From Viscum album (lineage: Eukaryota; Streptophyta; Magnoliopsida; Santalales; Viscaceae): 64,000 bases of DNA. Of this stretch, positions 1 through 12,387 are shown piece after piece. Location: contig OY728143.1 in assembly GCA_963277665.1 (NCBI GenBank), positions 1,120,648,110 through 1,120,712,109 on the forward strand. Reading direction: 5' to 3'. Below the pieces are notes generated by a model, which was not told where the DNA came from, did no database searches, and was given only the letters and a program-made list of their open reading frames with translations. The position numbers were made by a program, and so were the translations under genes. Within the stretch, counting starts at the first letter, position 1; every line of letters starts with the position of its first letter.

Positions 1-3000
1 TACCCAATGACTCTAGACACATAAAAATGCATAAATATGGGTTACATTTCTCAACCCATGGGTTCTACAGTCTCACCACCATTGGAATTTCTATCCTAGG
101 AATGTTATAAACCATCACATTCAGAAACATTCTCTGGAAATTACCCAACCATTTATTTCTTCTGTTCCTAAGTATCATCTTGAATCTGACCATTTTTGCA
201 CAAAACGCACACTAGAACATTTCTTTTACCACAAATGTTTTTTCATTCTTATCCACAATTAGCATAGGTACGTGAACTAATGAATGATTTATCTAGTTCA
301 ACACGATCCTCACAAATCACATGGTCAAGATCTTATTGATACTTATTCAATTGATATACATGAAATACATTATGCACAAAACTAAACTGTGGTGGAAAGG
401 AAAACTAATATTCCACCTCTCCCACACACTCATGTATCTAAAAATCCCAAATATACCACGGATATAACATTACATGACTTACAAAAAGATTATTTCCCAA
501 CATCAGAGATATCCTCAAGAACACATGATCACAAATCATGAATGAAAAAATCCATCGAGGATTGTCTGTATACAATTTTTGACGACTCTGAGTTGTGTGC
601 ATTCACATCCTACAAACGTAATCTTAACGATTGTCTCTTGGAGATGGATCAGACCAGCCATCCAAGTCTCACATGTTTCTACCCAAAATAGTTTATAATG
701 ATATGGATTCCATTAGAATTCATCAAACTGAGCCAAATGTATCGAGGCATGATAAATTATATTAAACGAGAACTATACTAAAAAAATTAATCCTCCCATG
801 AGCCATGAAAATTGAACACACATGCCTAAAACATGTCTCCGAGTTTTTATATTTTCATTTAAAATTTCCCTTCATTATGAGGATTATACATCATACTCAT
901 CATCAACTATGTTTCAAGATCTTGATGAATGAATTTCCTAAAATTACATGTGAACCTTATATCTCTATTTTATACATATGAAAATAGTACATCGTGCCTC
1001 TTTAATACATCATACATATGGATTTTTTAATATTCATCCAACTATTGATCTCTCAAGACTCCCAACATTGTTTCCAAGTGTTTCTCATGCTCTATCCTTG
1101 TCCATGAATATACCATTGTATCTTTCATAAACACCATGATGATGGAATCTAGACATATCTGAAATATCTAATTTATCAATAATAGAAAGGCCATCATTTC
1201 ATTCATAATTCCAAAGGGTATAACCTCAAACTCATAATGGAAATATCTACTTCTAAAATACATGCTCTGAATATACTTCTTTTGATCCGACACATAGTTA
1301 TATCCTGATCAGAATTCAATTTTTGGGAACCATTGACCTCCCCTCAATTGATCAAATCAATCATCAATGTATGGGAGATTTTATCAGTTATTTTTCATAT
1401 GTTGGTTAATCTAACAATAATTTACACACATCATAAGAGTTATGGAGACATTTTTAACAAAAAACACTTGTTCTTCCCACAATTATGTGAGATTCTAAAT
1501 GAACACTTTACATTATTTCTATTCAAACTATACATTCAATTCCCTCAATTCTATTGGTTTCATCTAGTAAGAAGGAAGGGAAATGGGGCTGGTCCTTGGA
1601 AGGAGATATATCATAAACTCCACTTCTCTTATGGATGGAACCCTATAAAATCAGTGGTAAATGCATCCATAAAATGATCAAAAACTAGATGAGAAATTAT
1701 TTTCCTGATCTCTTCTATAGAATCTGTAGGCAGAGTCTCTAACTGGGATATTATCTTCCCAACTATTAGTTTCATTAATCCCATTACACACACCATTATA
1801 TTATTTTCTCCTCTAAAGAAATGTTCGACTCCATAATTAGTGGTGAAAATAACCAATCACATATAAAAATATATGTAGGCCTTAAAAGATGTATATAATC
1901 TATAACCATGAAAATATAATAAACATATTTATCAAGATCTATTAATTCACATGATAACTCTACTCCATCAATGGTTATACAACATCCTTTGCACATGAAT
2001 GCTTGACAATTTCAATGACCAATAAGATTTTATTTTTTGATAATAGAATGCATGATTTAAAAATTTAAACCCAAAATATAAAAGGAATGAGAAGAAATGA
2101 ATTAATGATACACACCCATATCATACCACTCTAATATAATGGTACAAATCCAATTAATCCTACCCCTCACTATGGATAATCTTGAATAATCAACTACCAG
2201 AGCCTTTCTAGATCCATATACCTGATTATTGCCCACACATTTTTCTTTATTAACCTTCGAAATTTCCATTGATGAGGTGTCTGGATATTTCAAGAATATC
2301 AATGCCTAACACTATTCTGCTAATGAGGGATATGTTGTGGCCCTTACTAAGTCGAAGCATAAGGCACCTATGATCCCTATGAAATGGCCGGAATATACGA
2401 TCATGGTGAATTATGACAATAACATTGATGGTATGCAATTTTATTACATTTAGGGAATGCTCTTGGTTGTGCTAAATATAATCGCTTTATATGAATTGGA
2501 TTTCTATATTGGAAACATCTCATCTTACTCTTAGGCTATAAAGGAAGATTCAATGATCTTTCCGATTGATTCAGATCCATACTCCCACATTGGAAATAGG
2601 TTTCCCTCTTCCACTTTCTCCCCAAAATAGTGTTCCCACCATATACCTTGGGTATCAACATTCTTCACATTCAAGTATCCCTTATGATATCCCTTTCATC
2701 CATTGTTTCGTTATTTATCATTTTTGAATATTCTTTCATATAGAGCACCAAAATCATGTAATTAATTTTCTACATCAATCTCGATTCAATGATTTATTCA
2801 CATAAGGAGTCAATAGTAAAAACCTTATGTGTAATCCAAATTAAATTCAGGAATTTATCCACATATTCATTCACTGATAGTTTCACTGGATTCATGTTGA
2901 TATATCCATTGTTCCCTAAATTCTTAACGTCTGAGGGAATAATTGTTTGATACACAATTCTTCAAAACCTTCTAATATAGGAATTTTCCAACATTATCAT

Positions 3001-3197
3001 ATATCAGTAACTCATAACACTGATTTGAAATATCTTCCAACATGTAAATGAGTATCATGAGGTTCTATTATACAAGTGTTCCATGGAAATAACATATTAA
3101 ATTCATTCTTTTCAGCCACATTGCCAGCTTTCATGTTCTGAATCCCCCCAAAATATGGGTTGATTCTAAATGTAAAACTGAACCAAATGATACATAT
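1..3197 (-). pseudogene. Decayed Ty3/gypsy (chromovirus) pol-gag relic, left part
   Basis: This AT-rich stretch is the pol and distal gag of an old minus-strand Ty3/gypsy element. The clearest part is reverse transcriptase at about 1090-1400: the minus strand reads FPKIEF, one stop, SGYNYVSD, then HYEFEVIPFGI, matching the family's [13 protein letters not shown] and HYEFLVMPFGL. The catalytic FIDD motif reads FMKD (about 1105-1145), so the enzyme is dead. Sequence at about 1900-2450 and 2770-3190 parallels the protease and gag parts of the better preserved element at 37216-42048, in the same order. No long ORF remains. The CACTA element cuts it at 3197/3198, and the gag start resumes right of that element. 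The segment 1-1050, where RNase H and integrase should lie, is too decayed to assign by eye. Confidence 0.7.
3195..3197. repeat. Target site duplication TAT, left of CACTA element
   Basis: TAT directly precedes CACTA at 3198 and is repeated at 23237-23239 directly after TAGTG. Three-base duplications are the rule for CACTA transposons, so the two copies fix the boundaries. Confidence 0.85.
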
Positions 3198-3226
3198 CAC
3201 TATAACAAAACCGGCCCCTAGCGGTG
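3198..3226 (+). repeat. CACTA left terminal inverted repeat
   Basis: The left end starts CACTATAACAAAA and runs into CTAGCGGTG. Its partner, the complement of 23208-23236, starts CACTACAAAAAAAA and runs into TTAGCGGCG. The match is perfect over CACTA and good but imperfect over about 28 bases. Confidence 0.8.
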
Positions 3227-3600
3227 TTTTTTTTTCATTTGGCGGTGGTTTAAACCGCCGCTATAGGGTTTGGAGGCGGTTTACAAAAACCGCCGCGAAA
3301 CTAGGCGTCAGCAATCTATTAGCGGCGGTTTTTACTATTTTGCGACGGTTTAAGAAAAGCATCGTAAATTCCTCTTTTTGCGACGGTTTTTGTCCATTTC
3401 GCGGTGGTTTTATGAGTAGATGATAATTTTTTTTCGTGGTGGTTTTAACCGCCGCTATATTCTGGCGTTTGATGCGCCTATGTCGCGGTGGTTAAAACTT
3501 ATGCTAAATTTAAACATAATACATTTAGCGGCGGTTATAACCGCCACTAAATGCTGACCAGTAAGGCATTAGCGGCGGTTAAAACCGCCGCGAAATGTTG
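3220..3600. repeat. CACTA left subterminal repeat block
   Basis: At least ten copies of a 9-12 bp motif in both orientations: GCGGCGGTT, GCGGTGGTT or GCGACGGTT and the complement AACCGCCGC. Several are paired as short palindromes such as GCGGCGGTTAAAACCGCCGC near 3571-3592. Subterminal repeats of this kind are the binding sites of the DNA-binding transposase partner in En/Spm; that role is known for the family and inferred here. The same motif recurs at 23121-23217. Confidence 0.85.
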
Positions 3601-6600
3601 ACCTGGAAAAAAAATAATTCTGCTCCTACCACACCACTTCCCTGAAAAACAAATCAAACCAGAATATTGAACAGGAGACACCATACAAACAAATAACATG
3701 GTAGTATTCATTGAAAAATAGGATATGAGCAAATTTTTTATGTTATGGAGTCTAACCTAAGGAAAGGTATGTATCACAATTTGGTGAGTAACCAATCCAT
3801 GTGACCCCCAAGATGTATATGTGTTTTTAGCTTCTTTAATTTCTTATGTGTTTTAAGAAGGGTTGTTTTATATTATATGGATACTAATACTCTATATAAT
3901 AAATGGTTGTGAATTTTGAAACAATTTATGTGATCATTCTAACCATGGTGATGTGTAATGATATGTAATTGGTTATGCTCTAAGTTGGCCGATATAACAT
4001 CCATGGGTGGATTGTGATATGGGTTGGGTTTTTTTAACAATGGATTTGTGTTATGGGATAGAACAAATTATGTTTATATGGGTATAGAATTTGTTCCAAA
4101 TATGGATGTTTGAGTAGTTATAGAATGTATGTTATGGTATGGTTTGTTGTGTGTTTTGGGTTGGTTGTTAATGCCTACTATAGAAAATGGGTAACTTGTG
4201 AATTGGCGTGTGTTTTAGGTTGGACAACACGCTAACTGTGCATGGTGCTTGAGAGAGTATGGTTTATGATCTTGTAGGTTATACATGATTCCTATTGAGG
4301 ATTTGAGTTATGTCATTGGATATGAGATAAGAGTTTCATGTATACATCCCAAGATGGTCATCATGTTGCAGGTTGGATGGGATGCATCATGATATAGTTT
4401 TTATTGACTTCGTTAAATAAAATAGGTTTGAGTTTTTTAAAATTTCAACAACAACTTATCTAATGTTTTCCTAAATACCTTATTGGTGGAATTATACTTA
4501 ACCAAACCAAATGATATTGATTTTTCACAATACTTATTATCATAAGATAATGTCATTAATATATATGTGCATGTATGTGATCTTTATCCTTCAGGGGAAT
4601 TATGGTGTGTCGATTTCTAGTTAGGATTAGTAACCTAGATTTCATAGTTGGATTGGGTATGGGATTTGTGATATGAATGAGAACCCTCGAGATGGTATAT
4701 TGGCCTATGATTTTCCTCGTGATATTTGAGATGGGTTCATAGATGCTTCTCCATGGGTTGTATCCTATATAGGATGTGACATGTGAACTAGGGTTGAGAG
4801 AGACTAGTAATATTGAGATGTATCTTGGGATATTGGTGATTGGAGTGTTCTAATCAAGTGAAATAGCAATTCTCATTTCCACGTGATGAGGGTTTTCTTG
4901 TATGTATGTAATCCAAGAGAGGACTTATCCTAGGTCTATGAGTTCATTAAATACTTGAAAGTAAGTTTAGACACTTTGTTCTATAGTGATGGTATATAGG
5001 TGGATTGTGGTTTGGTATTCAGTTAGTAATATCATTGTATTTGGTATTATTAATGTAAAAGCATGGGTAGTGCTTGTGTTTTGTTAAGTCTAACATGAAT
5101 AATTGACATGGTTATTTGGGGGATAAGTTAAGTTAAACTATGATTATTTGGATGTTATTGTAATGATGCATATTAGGTGTTTTAATAGAGTGTATACATG
5201 CTTAGATTCATGTTATACTGATAACGGTTAAATTTAGGTATTGTGGGAGGCTTCCAAGATACACTCTTTCCATGTCAGTAAGAGCATGAGTTCTTTATCA
5301 GCATAATTTTTATGTTGGTTGTATAGTCTAAGATTAGCCTTTCAGGTGGGGATTTGGGTAGTTATTAGGTGTAGTTTTACTTGGTTAACATGTGGTTTAT
5401 AATAATTTTTGGATTTTCATAGATCTCATAGATAGAGAGATTTAGTGATGAAGGTAATGTGACTATTGGGAATTTGGTCATGGGGACATTATCAATCCAT
5501 GGTTGTTTCATGTGATGCTTTCCTAATGTATGGGTTTGTTCAATTGCTGAGACGCCAGGTTTCTCAAGATGGTTAGTGCATTGGGATACCAAATGACACA
5601 TATTCTGATGAATTTTTTATTACAATTATATGGTCCTTGAACATTCTTCCTATGGTTTATACATTATTCTATGATACATGTGATATGTGGTCTCATCGCT
5701 TGTTTTATATCAACCTTAAACTAAAAACAAATTGGTATTCCTTGACCCATTTGAGTGGTGTAAAAATTTTAAGGCCATGACAGAGCCTTTTATCATTAAC
5801 CTTTCATGCCTTAGACATTTATGGTCATGGGATTGGCCTTTTAGTGTGATACATATTGGATATGGATCCAATAGGGGTATTTCTATGCTAAACTAAAACA
5901 TATTGGGCCATCAGATAGGTGCTTTATCTTCCAATTAGTAAGGAAATTGATTGAAAAAGGGTGTATCTATTAAAAATTGTCATATATAAAACCAATATGT
6001 TACCTAATAACTTCTGCCTTGTTGAGTGTTACATGGGGTGACTGTTCCTCCCTACTGAGATTTTATTCTAAGGGGATATACTTTGGTTGTGATTATGGAT
6101 ATAGGTTGGGCATTTGTAGACCAACCTAGCGTAGACCTAAGGATGTGTTAGAATTTATGGAAGCCCTTCAGTGAGATTTTTATCTTCTGTTGTTTGGGTT
6201 GTCTTTATACCATTGAATGTTTGGGGATTTGGTATGTGATAGAATTTCTTCATGCATGTGTAATGTGTTGTGGCTCATTGGGACTTGATAGTGATGGTAT
6301 GAATTGGGCTTACACAGCTAGGATACCCAGGTGGTGCTATGGAGAAACAATGATATGAATGAGACTTACACAGTTGGACTGCCTAGGTACTTCTATGAAT
6401 CAGTTGTGGTATGAATCGAGCTTACACAATGGGGCTACCCGAATGCTCCTATATAGTAGAAATGGTATGAATATGGGTTACATATATGGTATTCTCATTG
6501 GATGTGGTACCAATTCAAACACAGGCCTAAATGGAATGATGTATACCACACTCGAGAAATCAATACATAAAATAAAACATCATAAATAAATAAAATGCAT

Positions 6601-6725
6601 AGAAGGAAACATGGGAAATCAAGAAAATGTTAGGACATGAAAATGTTTGGTGGAAACTATGTGCCATACATGTTACATATACAAACCAACCATTATCATA
6701 CTTGTTCAACACATCAACAACACTA
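3601..6725. other. Gene-free CACTA 3' region
   Basis: No coding region is recognisable between the left subterminal repeats and the end of the Transposase_24 relic. The stretch is AT-rich and TG-rich on the plus strand, unlike the gene-bearing part. It may hold a further old insertion, but I could not find matching ends. A 56-bp tandem repeat lies at 6298-6480. The last 185 bases would be the 3' untranslated part of the gene ending at 6726. Confidence 0.5.
6298..6480. repeat. 56-bp tandem repeat, about 3.3 copies
   Basis: The phrase TATGAAT followed by a variant of GGGCTTACACAG starts at 6298, 6354, 6410 and 6466, exactly 56 bases apart each time. The units are diverged: the third reads CGAGCTTACACAAT and the fourth ATGGGTTACATA. 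No coding function is seen. Confidence 0.8.
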
Positions 6726-8560
6726 CTACTCATCATCTGATGCTGCATCGTCACCCTCTCCACCTTCATCTCCACTACCTGCTGCCACCTATAAGAACAT
6801 TATATTGAAAATTAAATATTTTTGCATATTTATAATTAAACTTAAGACCAATAAAAGTGTGAAAACTAAATGATTTTGATTTTTTGTGATTTACCTGCTC
6901 ACCACTAGCTGATGCACTACCACCTGGGGCATATCTGCTCATATGTTGACGTATTTCAAGCAACTCTTTCTACAAAGCAGATATCTGATCCCCCTGCTGG
7001 TGAACTGTGTTTCGTAGAGAAGACATATCCCTTTGAGTATCTTCAGGTATGAAATGACTATAACCAGGAGTATATGTAGCTGAAATCCCTGATGGCCTGC
7101 CAAAGACCTCAGATGGTACGGGTCCCAAACCCATCCCGTGCACTCTACCAGGATACTCCTTCCCAAGGACTTTACCAACCGGGTCATCCTGGGAGACTGA
7201 GTAGGATTGCCCAGGATTGACATCCCATATTTCTTTAATTTTTACCTATAAATCAAATATCAATATATATTAACACAGTAAAAACTGATAATAAGTTATT
7301 ATAATAAATAATTGACTTCATACCCCAACTTCTCTGGAAGGTTCATTAACAAAAATTCCATCTGTTTTTTTATGAACATCCAGCCACAGTTCTGTTCAGG
7401 ATGCTTCATGCCCTATACTCTGTGACTGCATTAAACAAAGATAAATCAACAATTAAATATGTTAAATAGATAATATTTTCTTACAAATATTTAAACTAAT
7501 TAAAAGATTACCAATGACATTCGGCTTCTAGAAAAGCTTTTTGAGCCCGCAGTGTGCGGGATGACTTGCTTTGCCCGGTTTGATGCATTCTGTCTTGAGA
7601 GATCCTGAAATAAATAAAATTCAATTTAACAGTAATGTATTCAATGTCTATATCCTCTTCATTTACATGTATAAATGTAAAATGAGGATAATATAATAAT
7701 ATATATTTCAATACCATCCACTTCTCATCACGATGGCTATCGACAAAAACTTTCCACTGTTCTTTCGGTACCCCACTGGATAGCTTCTCATACATCTGCT
7801 GCATGGTCAATGAAGTATCATTGACATCACACCACAACCTCCATTTGAAATCTTTCCATTTTTTTCCAAGATTTTTCAATGTCCACTTCCGTGCTATCAC
7901 ATCATCAACGGTAAAGTGGAAGAACATCTGTATACAGAAATTCATTTTGAATATATTAGTAACATGACATTCAATTAAACCATAGAGTAATAAAATTACC
8001 TTTATCTGAGAATCAAAAACTTCATTTTTCTAGTTTGGAGGCATATGCCTCCAATCATCATATGAAATAGGCATGGAAATGGGCTCCGCTGCCAGCTGAC
8101 CTATAATCTGACCAAGTAAACCTGCGGCGTCATCCGTCGGGACCCCATAAGAGTCAAATGGCACCACTATCTTCTCGCCATTCATGTTCCAAACATCAGA
8201 ACTTTTTAAGTGTTTTTCCACGGTTGCATTTTTTTCATCTGCAATTAGCAAACAATTACTATAAACAAAATGAAATAAATTAATTTAATTAAAATTTGTA
8301 CCTATGACTGTGACCCTCCAGAATGTACATGATGAACTGGAAGGGGCGTGTCGCTGCCCCACTGCTAAGGCTCCTGTAGGGGGAGGCGATGACTCATCCT
8401 CTAATGAGACATCCAATGACGGTGTCAGAGATGGTACAGGGTGAGATGATGCAGGGATGTTGGCAGCTGCTACCTCAGATGCCATGGGGACAGACGGATC
8501 GTCATCTGTCGCAGAAGTAGATGAAATGGTGTACCGCTTCTTCCTTGGCATTCCTGTCAT
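6726..8560 (-). pseudogene. CACTA Transposase_24 (Ptta/En/Spm) protein gene, decayed
   Basis: Minus-strand gene with recognisable splice sites; proposed exons are 8551-8302, 8238-8000, about 7930-7716, 7604-7512, 7425-7324, 7245-6895 and 6788-6726. The N-terminus (MPRKKRYTISSTS) is basic, then Ser/Pro-rich. The middle is the plant Transposase_24 region: PISYDDWRHMPPN, then FHFTVDDVIARKWTLKNLGK, then WKDFKWRL, then TELWLDVHKKTDG, then KVLGKEYPGRVHGMGLG. The C-terminus is acidic (DEGGEGDDAASDDE) and ends at TAG 6726-6728. In En/Spm-like elements this second protein is thought to bind the ends and help transposition. Three in-frame stops break it: TAG 8030-8032, TGA 7396-7398, TAG 6970-6972. It lies just downstream of the tnp2 gene on the same strand. 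The start could be the ATG at 8560 or 8551; the latter gives the more typical MPRKKR opening. Confidence 0.8.
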
Positions 8561-8735
8561 TTAATCAAATAAAATTAAGTTTAGAATATATATTTCAAAA
8601 AATTTATGCAGAAAAAAAAAATTAAAAATGATAATAGATGCCCAGCACTAACAAACAAAATATATATAACAATGATAATGAATGACTATAGAAATGAAAC
8701 AAGTGGTTGCTGAATGAATAAATAATTGTACATAC

Positions 8736-11700
8736 AATCATTTTCCCCTTCAATCATGTCGGTTTCCTACTCCATTGCTTCATCCACTTCATCCATCCTT
8801 GCTAGACTAATATTTTCAATATCATGATGGACAAATAATTCTGCTTCCTGTTGTTGATGAAATTCAATTGCAGAGGTCAAATCTTCCACTTCATCACCCA
8901 TATCATACAAATCTATTTGTATTACGTGAGTAACTACACTCCACCCTTCATCCACAACATCATTCACATAATATACCATTTTTTCCTGCGATGCTAAGAT
9001 ATATGGATCATGCAGTTCATGATCACCAACATCCATCAAGTGAAAGAAGTTTACAGAAGTAAATTGCAAGGAATCTCTTTTAACACCTCTGATAATATCG
9101 ACCGATTTTCATTTGAATAAAACAACAGAAAAATTCCCGTGGTAGTTTAATTCAATAATATCATGTAACTTTCCATAGTATTCCACTTCAGCAAATGTAA
9201 ATATACCACTATTCTGTGTTTTCAAACCCACTTCTCGATCGACTGTACTAAATCTAAAACCATTCACATTATAAGCGTCAAACTTTCTAAATTGTTTTAT
9301 AGGACCTCTAGAAAGAAACTTCAAATCTTCTGACAAGTCTGCTCGAGTATCAGTATTCATGATCTGAAGAATAAAAATATAATTTAATAGATTTGAAAAT
9401 TGTATGTGTCAAACTAATATTCGTATTTATTACAATATTTATAAGCTTACACGTCGTGCAAACCATTCTACCAGATCTTTATTCACAGCTTTCATTATAT
9501 CTTTTTCATTTCGTGTTTGGCCTCTCATTCGTCTCTTTGTTTGTATCCTCAACTCTTCAATAAATGGATCTGCAATTTCACTATTCAGCATCACATATCT
9601 ATGTTCCTGTAATAAATCCAATTCTGTCAGTGTCGCGTATGAGGTCCTCCCAACTGATCGGCCAATAGCAGGAAATATTTTTGATTTCTGATGCATTTGA
9701 GATTGAGTTGATGTGTCGTCAACATGTCCAACTCGATTAAATCTTGTCTCAATATCATCCAAATATCTGGAACAAAAGGTGAGACACTCCTCGGCCAAAT
9801 AGCCTTCAGCAATAGAGCCTTCTGGTTGAGCTTTATTTCTCACGTATTCTTTCAAATGCCCAAGATATCTGTGAAAAATAATAATAATATTATGCATTTA
9901 TTTAAATTCCAAATACTATTTACTTAACTGGAAACATATAAATAAAATACCTCTCAATTGGATACATCCATCGATAATGAACGGGGCCTCCTAATTTAGC
10001 TTTGTCAACCAAATGCACAGTTAAATGCATCATGACAGTAAAAAACGATGGAGGAAAGATCATCTCCATTGCACAAAGGGTCAATACAAACCTCTCCTGT
10101 AGGTTGTCAAGCTGTAATGGATGTAGAGTTTTCTCACATAATTTCCTGAAAAATGTGCAGAATTGCAGTACAACAGCAGTAACTTTTGCAGGTAATAATG
10201 TACGCAATGCCAATGGTAGTAACTATTGTAACAAAACATGTGAATCGTGACTTTTCAATCCATATAACTTACGATTCTTCAAATCAACACACCTTGAGAT
10301 GTTACTCGAATACCCATCAGATACCTTCACATTCTTTAAAATTCAAAGGAACGCATCTTTATCCCTATTTTTCATTGAAAAAATGGTCGGATCATACTTT
10401 TCATTCTCATCTGGCCAGAGATCACGTTTTATGTTCATTACTTGTAAGTCTTTGCGAGCATTGAGATGATCCTTCGACATTCCATGCTCATTAAGTAATG
10501 TGAAAATCAAATTATCACATACATTCTTCTCAATATGCATCACATCAATATTGTGGCGCAAAGAATTAAATTCCCAATACAGAAGTTTGAAGAATATACT
10601 TTTTTTCTTCCATTGTTGCGTTCTGATTTCACTTGACGATGCACTTCGCACTCGTTTTCCGCTATCATTCAAATGATGAATCTTCCCAAATTCTGTTTTA
10701 ACATTTTCAAGCTGTGTCAATATTTCAGAACCGTTTAACAACTTTGGAGGTGGTCTACGATCAATGGAACCATTAAATTTTGATTTGTTCAGCCGAAATC
10801 TATGAGATGCATCAAGAAATCTTCGATGGCACAAGAAGCACCATTTTCTACTGTGAGGTAGCCGTTTGGGATCGAAATCAAAGTTACAAACGGGACAAGC
10901 CAAACCCGTATAAGTGTTCCAACCAGATAAATTCCCAATCCCAGGTAAGTCACTAATGGTCCACATTAAAGAAGCATGCATTTTGAACATTGTTTTAGAA
11001 GAAACATCAAATGTCTCAACACCGTTGCTCCATAACTCCTGCAATTCTTCAATCAAAGGCTGCAGGTATACATCAATATCATTTCCAGGCATTTTTTTTC
11101 CAGGAATAATCATCGAAATGATTAAATATGTTTGTTGCATACACATCCATGGAGGCAGATTATAAGGGATCAAAACAACTGGCCAAATGCTATAACTCGT
11201 ACTCAAAGTCCCAAATGGGTTGAATCCATTGGCAGCCAATCCCAATCGAACATTCCTAGGATCAGCTGAGAAATCTGGATGTAATGAATCAAATTTCTTC
11301 CACGATTGGGAATCTCGTGGATGTCTCATTAACCCATCATTGTTATTATCTACAAAATTCCACTTCATGTTTGGCGGTTTTTGATGACCTGAATAATCTT
11401 TGCAATCGAGGCTTCAAAGGAAAGTAACGCAAAACTTTTGCAGGTGTGTTCCTTTTCTTCTTCTCTATGAAATTATGTTTAGTCATACTTCCAACATCAC
11501 CTTTTGACTGCCATCTAGAAGAAGAACATTTCTTACAATTCTGTCTACTTGAATCCTCTCCCCAGTAAAGCATACAATCATTGGGACATGCATGTATTTT
11601 TGTATAATTCAGACCAATCTTGTTTACAACTTTTTTCATCTCATAAAACGATTCTGGGATTTTTTTCTTCAGGAAATGAATCACGAATCAATTCCAATAA

Positions 11701-12354
11701 CATGGACATTGCCTTATTTGTAATTCCACATAGACATTTGATATGTTACAACTTCAGCAGAAATGAAAGCTTTGAATATTTCAAACACCCACTATACAAC
11801 TCTTGATTTCCATCGTCAAATAATTCATGAAACGCATTTTACTCACTGAAGTTTTCCCTTACATTTGGCTCCACAGAATCAAGAGGAGGATTAAATGATA
11901 TGTTACAATCTTGATCTGCTTGTGTTACAGTCTCAAAAACATCACTTGTCACGTTGCAATTTGTAGCACCCTCTTCTGGTTGTTCTGATATGTTTTGATG
12001 CTCATAGTGGTGTCTTGCAGTGCCGAATGCATCATTTATGAGGTTTTTCATTTCATTTTCCATTGGAGACAAACTTGGGACCTCATTCTATGGATTAACA
12101 TTAGTCCTCAATCTTTCTGTATTGTTTGATTCTTCATGCCAAATCAAACACAAATATTGATCAGGGAATTGATTCAGTATTAAATGTTCATAAACTTCAT
12201 CTCTCTTCAACCATGTTCTAAATTTACATTTAGGACATGGACATCTTATTCTCCCTTCAACGGATCGATTAGAAATTTCAAAATCTAAAAACTCATTCAA
12301 ACCCTTAACATATTGAGGTGTGTTCCTCGGTAATGTGATCCAGCTTTTATCCAT
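8736..12354 (-). pseudogene. CACTA tnp2-type transposase gene (TNPD-like), decayed
   Basis: Minus-strand multi-exon transposase. Order from the ATG at 12354: transposase-associated N-terminal domain with CPCPKCKFRTW (about 12354-12090); the tnp2 core (11684-10343) with KIHACPNDCMLYWGE, KVLRYFPLKPRLQRLFRSSK, the Cys pair TGLACPVCNFDFD and HNIDVMHIEKNVCDNL; the DUF4218 region (10342-9451) with HLVDKAKLGGPVHYRWMYPI; and the DUF4216 region (9363-8770) with FSVVLFK and SLQFTSVNFFHL. Introns at 9869-9950 and 9364-9450 have GT-AG ends and restore the frame (PIER joined to YLGHL). It is broken by stops at 12088-12090, 11839-11841, 10343-10345, 10223-10225 and 9109-9111, and by frameshifts near 11665-11690 and 11346-11368. 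The TAG at 8767-8769 may be a further break or the natural end; the 3' end is uncertain. Confidence 0.88.
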
Positions 12355-12387
12355 GTATATCACAATGTGCCTACACAAAATATACAA

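Noticed and set aside
1333..1677. 114-codon plus-strand frame
   Set aside because: Antisense to the RT relic and with no recognisable domain; a chance frame in decayed sequence.
3700..6560. Possible solo LTR or other insertion in the CACTA 3' part
   Set aside because: Composition differs from the rest and there are tandem repeats as in gypsy LTRs, but no TG...CA ends with a target duplication, and the internal motif order does not match the other LTRs.
9404..11806. Plus-strand frames across the tnp2 gene
   Set aside because: They are shadows of the minus-strand transposase exons.
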